NCBI GenBank assembly: GCA_963750295.1
Contig: CAVVPY010000001.1
Coordinates: forward strand, 2,666,001 to 2,730,000
DNA: 64,000 bases
From: CAVVPY01 sp963750295
GTDB taxonomy: Bacteria; Actinomycetota; Actinomycetes; Mycobacteriales; Jatrophihabitantaceae
Direction: 5' to 3'
Shown: piece by piece, positions 1 through 7,600 of the stretch
Position numbering within the stretch: the first letter of the stretch is position 1
Layout of the letters: each line of letters opens with the position of its first letter
Made by a program: the position numbers and the translations under genes
Notes under the pieces: model-generated
The model's database searches: none
Told to the model about the DNA's origin: nothing
Seen by the model: the letters and a program-made list of their open reading frames with translations, nothing else

Positions 1-3000
1 GTTCGAATCGGTGATCGGCGTAACCGTCACGTGACCACTGAGGCTGCCATCGCCGCCTTCGGCGGATGTCGTACGCCCACAATGATGGGTTTGCGTACCG
101 CCTACGGTGAACGCCGTCGTCCCTGTTGTGAGAGTCAGGTTTTTTGAGTTGCCGTTGTCGTCAGGGTAGGCCGAAACCATGTCACCTTTCGTCGGATACA
201 ACGATGGCGGAAGGGCCGCCGCGAGCGCCGTATGCAGAACGTCGGCAGTCGAGCTGCACGTAAGTTGGTCAGCTCCAGCACCGTTCGGACCCGAGTAGAA
301 GGCACCGCTGAGCAATAGCTGGTCAGGGAGCAGATCCGGGAGTACGAACGTGAGTGAGGCATGGTCGGCCGGGGAGTCGCCGTTCCCGTCAACGGTCTTG
401 ATCAACGACGATGATACGTAGCTGGCCACACTTCTGTTGTCGCAGTACTTCGAACGGTAGAGGCAATTGAAATCAGATATATCGAACGTGTCAGATCCGT
501 GACCGTACATTTCATGGGCATCGGTAGCGAACACAGGCAATGAGTCGAGACCTCCGGGGAGTGTGGGCACCTTTAGGCCGGCCACATTGAGCGCCCAGCC
601 GGCACGACCGGTCATGATTCCCTCGGGGACGTCGAGCGTCGTGCCTGGCAGGGAAAATTTCTCGTAGGTGACGGTGGCAGTCTTCAACGGGACGCGAATC
701 TGGTTGCCGAGACCGTTGGTCACCAGGCATTGCCCGAGCGCACCCATATTGCCGCCCGTGCCTGTCGAGAGCGGACTCGGCAGCAGATTGGTGACGCTGC
801 TTGAGCCCAGCGTCGCGAGCAGGCTGTCGCCGGGCGCCGACCCCGTCTCCATGCCCGTGAGCGAGTAGTCGGTACCGCTGAGTGTGCCCACCGCGGTGAG
901 GCACTCCAGTTCCTGGCTGGTGATGGAGCCAGTTCCGGCGCGGTCGCTTATCGTCTTGGCGAGCGCGTTGACCAGTCCCAGCGGCGAGGTACCAATGACA
1001 CTCAGCGGCAAAGAACTGAGCGCGCCACCCAATCCGGTCGCAACGTTCAGCAGACTTGTGCCGACGGGGAAGTAGGAATCCGACAGAGCCTGTGTGAGCA
1101 GTGTCTTGTCGTAGAACTTCGCCAGGTCGGTCGCCGCTTCGGCGATGGGCAATGCGAACGCACGCCGTAGGGCGGCCCCCACCCCACTTGCTCCGGCCAC
1201 CGTGAAGCCGTCGTTGTTCGCAGCGGTGACGTAGGCCAGGTGCGTGAGGCCGGGCTGCGTGGCCGCATCCGGATCGTTGGCGGTCGGGTCCTTGATCCCC
1301 GTCGAGTAGGCGCCCGCGTCCTTCCCGCCTACCACCCAGGCGACCTGCAGTGGGCTGAACGCACATCCCGTACCGGGCGGCGCGGACAGGAAAGTCATCG
1401 CATCCACAGCGGAGAGCCCGGCCCGTTGGAGCAAGTGAGCCAGGACTCCGGCGGCCCCCGTCGCCGATGTCGGGATGTAGGCCGAGCACGACCCGCGCAC
1501 CAGATCCTCGGCGGAGTTGATCAAGAAGTCCGCGAGGTTTAGCACGTCGCCGTACACCGATCGCAACGCCGCACGCACAGCCGTCATCCCCCATCTGGCC
1601 AGGCCGAGCACCGTCTGGGCGAGTTCTTCGGCATGGTCGAGTTGGGCATAGCGCGGCTCGAGCGCGGCCAAAGCGCCAATCGCCTCACCGGGTGCAAACC
1701 CGGCGGCCGCCAATGCGGACAATGCCGGCTGCGCGCCCTGGTCACCGGCGGCATTGATCAGCGCGGCCAGCGTGTCCGAGGCAGGGATCCCGAGATCGTG
1801 AAGCAGTGCGACGACCTGCTGGTTGAGCGCAACTCCCAACTCTTGCTTCGCGATGTTGAACAGAGCTGTAGCTCCTACATGCAGCGAGGCGGTACTCCGC
1901 AGCGCTTCGAGAATGTCGAGCGCCGAGAAGTGACCGTTCAGCAAGCTCGCGATGGTGGCCGCCGAGTCGCCGTAGACATTCGCCAGGGCGGACGAGATCT
2001 CAGCGGGGGAGTACATCGAACTGAACACCGAAGAGACCGCGCCATCGCCGGTGTTGAACACCGAACCGGGACCGATGACGCGTGCCAGATCCGTCGCGCT
2101 CAGGTCGCACGGCGTGCCCTTGCCCAGATTGTGAATCATGTCGAGGTAGCCGAGTCCACCCCTGGTTGCCGTGGTGCCCCAGAGCAGCACGACCTGGGAG
2201 GTCACGTTCACCGGCGGCGCAATCCCACCGCAACCGGCGATGTTCGTGTTGGCGGCCCCGAACAGCGCGGCGTCGACGTTCAGGGTGGGGTAGATCAACT
2301 GGAGTGCGTGCTTGACGTCAGCGATAGCGAAGTTGAAGTACCGGACGCCGGCATCGACGAGTTGCGCCTGCGAGTAGTCAGCTCGAAGCGCATCGAGGCT
2401 GTCAGTCGCCGCATAGCCGGCTCGCTTCAGGACGTCCAGCGCGGCCGTCGGATCGGTGTAGCTGTCGGGATCGAACGCCCGGAGGTTCGCCAGCGCGCGC
2501 CAGACCTGAGCGGCGGAATACGCGGGTCCGTTGGACGTGAGCGCGGCAAGGACGTCGGCGACGTCTTGGACGTTCCGGACAGCAAGGCCGTCCTGAAGTG
2601 CATCGGCCACGCCGGTGGCCTGCGGGCGGGGCACGACATTGTCGAGCAGGGTCTGTGCCATCGTCGCGGGCGATCCGCCGTACGGACCCACCCAGCTTGC
2701 CGCCTGCACGATGTCCGCCGCGAACACGGCACGCGAGGCTCTCACGAGTTCGGCGGCACTGTACTTCTGCGCTGCCAGGCCCACGAAGTCGCGTCCGGGC
2801 AGGTTGAACGTGTCGCCATCCGCGAGCACGTACCCGAGCTGCGTCGCTGAGAAGGCACACCCCGACGGCGGCGAGGCCGACAGCAGCAGCAGCACCGACG
2901 ACGCGCTCAGGCCGCCGCGGTCCCTGAGCAGCGACGCGAGCGCGGCGGCGATGCCGGGTGTGGCCGTGTCCTCGTACAGCGCGCAACTGGCCGCGACGAT

Positions 3001-4254
3001 CGACGACACTGCCTGGCGAATCTCGGCGGTGGGATCACTCACCCCGTACACGGTCTTCAGGGCAGCTTTGATGTCGTCGATCGCCAAGTCGGCGATCACC
3101 ACGGCTGCACGTGCGATGTCCATGTCAGTAACGGCCGGCGCCGAGTGAAGCACGGCGGTGAACAGTTCGGTCACGCTGTACGGGCTTGCCACGTGGAGCA
3201 GGGTGAGCATCTGCGCGGGAGTGATTCCGGGCTGGCGTTGCAGAATTCCGGCGAGCACCTGATCGGCGTCGAATGCGCCCCCACCCGAGGCGTTCTGGGC
3301 GTTCGCCACGTACGTGATGGCCTGCTGCAGATTGGTGATTCCGAGCGGGCCCTGGACTGCTGCAAGCATGTCCGCCGACGACGGACGCAACGTATCCGAG
3401 GACGCAAGGGCGTTCACGATCTGTTCGACGTCGAAGACATGTAGCGACTTCAACGCGGCGGCAGCAGCGCTTGCACCGTCGCCGTATCCGCCGGCGGACT
3501 GCGGCGTGGCGAGCGCGTCGACGATCTCGATGGCGCTGAACGGGGGCGGTGCGATCGCTCGCGTCGAGCCGAACAGGTCGAACGCGCGCAGATCATCGAA
3601 CAGGATGAGGGCAGTCGTCTTGTCGTCGAGGGCGAACTCGCTCAGCATCCGTCCCGCGATCTCGGGGGCGAAGTATCCACGCGCGTGCAGTTGGCGGGTC
3701 CGAAGCACTGGGTTGGGGTCAACGGTGAACTTGATGTCGATCGGGTACAGCGTCCAAAACGACGTTCCCGGGGAGACGGTCGTGCTACTCGCAGTCTCGG
3801 TGACACTTCCGAGATGCAGGCCGTCCACAACGAAGGACAGCGTGAACTTCTGTCCGTTGGTCGCACCGGAATGTTTCCACGTCGCGTGATAGCGATTCGA
3901 CGGCGGCGACTGATACTGAAGCGTTTCACCGTGATTGAGGGGACCGTTGCTTTCGGTGGATGACGTGATCGTGTCCACCGGCGTGCACCCGTCGGCGTCC
4001 TGGCGGCAGATGGAGATGGTCAGGTCGTCGAGCAGCGTGGCATCGTTCGTCGGGCCTGCCGTGCCACCCGGTTTCATCGGGGGCAGGACGTGCAGCGCGT
4101 CGAGGTAGTGGTACTCGGCCGGCGGCGCACCGTTCGGATCAGCCTGGGCCGGTGTGGCCTGCTCCGGCAAGGTCGCCAAGGTAAGCGCCGTCGCTACGGC
4201 GACAAGCAGGCCGAAGATTCGCGGCCCGGTACGATCGTGACTAATCCGGCTCAT
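1..4254 (-). CDS. Giant secreted repeat protein, N-terminal 1418 codons (3' end beyond window)
   Basis: One uninterrupted frame runs from the ATG at 4254 to base 1 with no stop, so the protein exceeds 1418 residues. The start has a good ribosome binding site (AGAGGGG, 8 bases upstream). Residues 1-38 look like a signal peptide: basic start, hydrophobic stretch near 13-30, cleavage after AQA. Residues 40-230 look beta-rich with two early cysteines. Residues 235-980 are mostly helical and contain many copies of a short motif, roughly aromatic-S-x-x-E/Q-hydrophobic-x-x-A-L. Three larger units of about 250 residues carry cysteine pairs C424/C466, C675/C716 and C923/C964. Residues 1080-1418 look like an extracellular beta-rich region with NCLYRSKYC. 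A- and T-ending codons are commoner than in the neighbours, which may indicate acquisition. I recognise no family. An exported surface or adhesion-type protein is an inference only. Confidence 0.85.
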   Translation of the reverse strand, partial: MSRISHDRTGPRIFGLLVAVATALTLATLPEQATPAQADPNGAPPAEYHYLDALHVLPPMKPGGTAGPTNDATLLDDLTISICRQDADGCTPVDTITSSTESNGPLNHGETLQYQSPPSNRYHATWKHSGATNGQKFTLSFVVDGLHLGSVTETASSTTVSPGTSFWTLYPIDIKFTVDPNPVLRTRQLHARGYFAPEIAGRMLSEFALDDKTTALILFDDLRAFDLFGSTRAIAPPPFSAIEIVDALATPQSAGGYGDGASAAAAALKSLHVFDVEQIVNALASSDTLRPSSADMLAAVQGPLGITNLQQAITYVANAQNASGGGAFDADQVLAGILQRQPGITPAQMLTLLHVASPYSVTELFTAVLHSAPAVTDMDIARAAVVIADLAIDDIKAALKTVYGVSDPTAEIRQAVSSIVAASCALYEDTATPGIAAALASLLRDRGGLSASSVLLLLSASPPSGCAFSATQLGYVLADGDTFNLPGRDFVGLAAQKYSAAELVRASRAVFAADIVQAASWVGPYGGSPATMAQTLLDNVVPRPQATGVADALQDGLAVRNVQDVADVLAALTSNGPAYSAAQVWRALANLRAFDPDSYTDPTAALDVLKRAGYAATDSLDALRADYSQAQLVDAGVRYFNFAIADVKHALQLIYPTLNVDAALFGAANTNIAGCGGIAPPVNVTSQVVLLWGTTATRGGLGYLDMIHNLGKGTPCDLSATDLARVIGPGSVFNTGDGAVSSVFSSMYSPAEISSALANVYGDSAATIASLLNGHFSALDILEALRSTASLHVGATALFNIAKQELGVALNQQVVALLHDLGIPASDTLAALINAAGDQGAQPALSALAAAGFAPGEAIGALAALEPRYAQLDHAEELAQTVLGLARWGMTAVRAALRSVYGDVLNLADFLINSAEDLVRGSCSAYIPTSATGAAGVLAHLLQRAGLSAVDAMTFLSAPPGTGCAFSPLQVAWVVGGKDAGAYSTGIKDPTANDPDAATQPGLTHLAYVTAANNDGFTVAGASGVGAALRRAFALPIAEAATDLAKFYDKTLLTQALSDSYFPVGTSLLNVATGLGGALSSLPLSVIGTSPLGLVNALAKTISDRAGTGSITSQELECLTAVGTLSGTDYSLTGMETGSAPGDSLLATLGSSSVTNLLPSPLSTGTGGNMGALGQCLVTNGLGNQIRVPLKTATVTYEKFSLPGTTLDVPEGIMTGRAGWALNVAGLKVPTLPGGLDSLPVFATDAHEMYGHGSDTFDISDFNCLYRSKYCDNRSVASYVSSSLIKTVDGNGDSPADHASLTFVLPDLLPDQLLLSGAFYSGPNGAGADQLTCSSTADVLHTALAAALPPSLYPTKGDMVSAYPDDNGNSKNLTLTTGTTAFTVGGTQTHHCGRTTSAEGGDGSLSGHVTVTPITDSN
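1327..1599 (-). repeat. Repeat core 3 of the giant secreted protein (residues 886-976)
   Basis: This core begins MTAVRAALRSVYG, has C923 in GSC, then AGLSAVDAMTFLSA and TGCAFSPLQVAWVV with C964. The cysteines are 41 residues apart. It matches core 1 at an offset of 498-499 residues, with LSA and GCAFS conserved exactly. Confidence 0.75.
2068..2340 (-). repeat. Repeat core 2 of the giant secreted protein (residues 639-729)
   Basis: This is the most diverged copy. It begins FAIADVKHALQLIY, has C675 in AGC, then GGLGYLDMIHNL and TPCDLSATDLARVIG with C716. The cysteines are 41 residues apart. In both core 1 and core 2 the next YS-x-A-E helix starts exactly 32 residues after the second cysteine (Y498 and Y748). 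Confidence 0.65.
2824..3093 (-). repeat. Repeat core 1 of the giant secreted protein (residues 388-477)
   Basis: This core begins LAIDDIKAALKTVYG, has C424 in AASC, then a GGLSASS helix, and ends SGCAFSATQLGYVL with C466. The two cysteines are 42 residues apart. It aligns with cores 2 and 3 over its whole length. Confidence 0.75.
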
Positions 4255-4279
4255 CGTGTGTCCCCTCTAAAACGGACTT

Positions 4280-4302
4280 CGGTTCGCGAATGGGGCGAAC
4301 CG
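4280..4302. promoter_or_regulatory. 8-bp inverted repeat in the leader of the giant secreted protein gene
   Basis: CGGTTCGC (4280-4287) and GCGAACCG (4295-4302) are perfect reverse complements with a 7-base loop. The element lies 26 bases upstream of the ATG at 4254. A TACGGT, fitting the actinobacterial -10 pattern TANNNT, overlaps its upstream edge on the minus strand (4300-4305). It could be an operator or a leader hairpin; nothing further supports either. Confidence 0.4.
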
Positions 4303-4619
4303 TAGGGAAGGACCGGCCGCCTCGTCCATGTGAGGTGCGAGTTAGGCGCGGAATGTCCGCCTTGATCAACCTGATCGGCACGCAATGATCACCTTGCAGG
4401 CAAAGATCCGTTCACGGAGCGGCGGTCTCTCGACCGCGAGCGACGCTAGCGGCGTCGCGGGCCGGCAACTCGTCATGCACGGCCCGTGACCTCACCAACT
4501 GCACACCGATCCCCTAAGCCGGAAAACCACGATCTCGGGCGGGGTGGTCATTGGTTCGTGGGCCCGGGCAGGGCAGGCTCTGGGTCATGACGTATTCCTC
4601 GGGGGACGAGGGTCCTGCG
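4303..4619. other. Intergenic region between divergent secreted-protein and carboxylase genes
   Basis: About 320 bases without a convincing gene. It must hold the promoters of both divergent genes. Three TGATC-containing sites cluster at roughly 4360-4400, one of them the palindrome TTGATCAA. No clear -35/-10 pair for the carboxylase was found. Confidence 0.5.
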
Positions 4620-7600
4620 ATGTTCGCCCGCATTGCCGTGGTCAACCGTGGCGAAGCCGCGATGCGGCTGATCCACGCGGTCCGCGATCTCAACGCGCAA
4701 AACCGCATCGGTGAGCCGACCCGCGTGATCGCGCTCTACACCGAGGCCGAGCGCGACGCGATGTTCGTCCGCGAGTCCGACGAGGCCTACTGCCTCGGGC
4801 CTGCGTCCGCGCGTCCGTACCTCGATCACGACGTGCTCGAGACCGCGCTGCTGGCGACGCGCGTCGACGCGGCGTGGGTGGGTTGGGGTTTCGTCGCCGA
4901 GGACCCTGCCTTCGCCGACCTGTGCGCTCGCATCGGAGTGGGCTTCATCGGTCCCAGTGCCGACGCCATGCGCAAGCTCGGCGACAAGATCGGCTCGAAG
5001 CTACTTGCTGAGGACGTCGGCGTCCCGGTGGCGCCGTGGAGCCGTGGCCCGGTCGACTCGCTCGAGGCCGCGATCGCGTCAGCCACGCAGATCGGATACC
5101 CGCTGATGCTCAAGGCCACCGCGGGCGGCGGCGGGCGCGGCATCCGGGTGATCACGAACGAGGCCGAACTCCGCGATGCCTACCAGCGCACTCGGGACGA
5201 AGCAGGGCGCGCATTCGGCAGCGACGTCGTGTTCCTCGAACGCCTGGTCACCGGCGCTCGCCACGTCGAGGTCCAGGTCATCGCCGACGCCCACGGGACG
5301 GCGTGGGCGCTCGGAGTGCGCGACTGCTCGGTGCAGCGCCGCAACCAGAAGGTCATCGAGGAATCCGCGTCGCCCTTGCTCACGAGTGACCAGGTCGACG
5401 AGCTCAAGACATCGGCCGAGCGGCTCGCGCAGGCGGTCGGCTACTGCGGCGCGGGCACGGTGGAGTTCCTCTACCACCCGCTCGAGAAGAGCTTCGCCTT
5501 CCTCGAGGTGAACACCCGGCTCCAGGTCGAGCACCCGATCACCGAGAGCACGACCGACGTCGACCTCGTCCGCGCCCAGTTCCACGTCGCGGCGGGCGGC
5601 AGGCTGGACGGCGGCCGGCCGGCCGAGCGCGGGCACGCCGTCGAGGCGCGCCTCAACGCCGAGGACGCCGACCGCGACTTCGCCCCCTCACCGGGACGTA
5701 TCGAGTTGCTCGAACTGCCGAGCGGGCCGGGCATCCGTGTCGATACCGGCGTGAGCGAGGGTGACACCATCCCGGGGGACTTCGACTCGATGATCGCCAA
5801 GATCATCGCCCACGGCCGGACGCGGGACGAGGCGCTGGCCAGGCTGCGCCGCGCAGTCGCCGAGACCGCCGTCGTCATCGAGGGCGGCGCGACCAACAAG
5901 AGCTTCCTGCTCGATCTGCTCGACCAGCCGGAGGTCATCGACGCCACGGCGGACACCGGGTGGATAGACCGGGTTCGCGCCGAGGGCCGGCTGGTCTCGG
6001 ATCGGCACAGCGGTATCGCCCTCGTTGCTGCCGGCATCGAGGCCTACGAGGACGACGAGCAGGTCGAGGTGGCGCGGCTGCTGCAGACTGCCCGTGGCGG
6101 ACGCCCGCAGGTGCAGCACCGGGTGGCGCGTCCGATCGACCTCAAGCTGCGTGGCCGCGCGTACCGCGTGGCGGTGTCCCAGATCGGGATGCATCGGTTC
6201 CGGGTCACGGTTGCCCAGAACGGCGACCTGCACATCGTCGACGCCGACATCGACCGCCTGGGCCGGCGGATGCGGCTCACCGTCGCCGGGCGCCGCTTCC
6301 GCGTCCTCACCGCGACCCACGGGCCGGTGCACTTCGTCGAGGTGGACGGTGTCGCGCACCGGATCAGCCGCGACGAGGGCGGCGTGCTGCGCTCACCGGC
6401 ACCGGCCCTCGTGGTGGCAACGCCGGCTGCGGTGGGCACCGAGGTGGCTGCCGGTGCACCGGTCGTCGTCCTGGAGTCGATGAAGATGGAAACGCGGATC
6501 AACGCGCCGTTCGCCGCCACCGTGCGCGAACTGCACGTGGCCGCGGGCAGCCAGGTCGAAACCGGGGCCCCGCTCATCCGCCTCGAACCGATCACGGACG
6601 CGGTCGCCGAGGCGCCCGCCGAGGGTGCCCCCGTCGATCTCGAACTGCCCGCTGCGAGCGAGGACCTCGAGGACCCGGTCGCTCGCGGGCTGGCCGACCT
6701 CAGCGCGGTCATGCTCGGCTTCGACGTCGACCCGAGCGACAACGGGCTGACGCTGTCCCGCTACCTCCAGGTGCGCGACGACGCGGCCACCCGCGGCGCC
6801 GACGTCATTCCCAGCGAGATCGAACTGCTCAAGCTGTTCTCGGACTTCGCCGAGCTAAGCCGCAACCGGCTGGCCGACGAGGAGATGCGGACCGAGCTCC
6901 GCGTGCACAGCCCGAAGGAGTACTTCCACAGCTACCTGCAGACCTTCGACGTCGACCGCAGCGGCCTGCCCGACCTGTTCCGGACGAAGCTGCAGAGCGT
7001 GCTCGCCCATTACGGCGTCAACACGCTCGATCACACTCCGCAGCTGGACGAAGCCGTGTTCCGCATCTTCCTCACCCAGCAGCGGTCGGCGCCGGACCTC
7101 GCGATCGTCGCGGCGATCCTGCAACGCTGGCACACCGAACCGGCCCCGGACACCGAGGCGGACCGGTCGGCGCGCGAGGTGCTCGACCGCCTCGTCCTGG
7201 CGACGCAACTGCGCTTCCCCGCGGTGGGTGACCTGGCCCGCAGCGTGCGCTACCGCTGGTTCGACGAACCCGCCGTCGCAGCGGAGCGATCCGCGGTGCT
7301 CGCCGGTGTCCGCGACGAGGTCGAGGCGCTCGCGGCGCACCCGGACGCTCCCGATCGGGCCGAACGGATGGACGCGCTCGCCGCGATCCCCGAGCGTATC
7401 GTCAGCTTCCTCGCCGACCGCCTCGAGGACGGGATCCCGTCCAGCGAGCCACTGCTCGAGGTGATGATCAGGCGGCACTACCGCGAGTACGACCTGCACG
7501 CCCTGCATTCCGAGCAGGTGGACGGACGTCCGTTCGCCGCCGCCGACTACGTTCTCGACGACCGTCCCTCGCATCTCGTCTCGACCGTTGCCACGTACGC

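Noticed and set aside
1..4254. Plus-strand frames and other minus-strand frames such as 1633-2850 and 512-1594
   Set aside because: They are shadows of the open minus-strand frame that starts at 4254; that frame alone has a ribosome site, a signal peptide and internal protein repeats.
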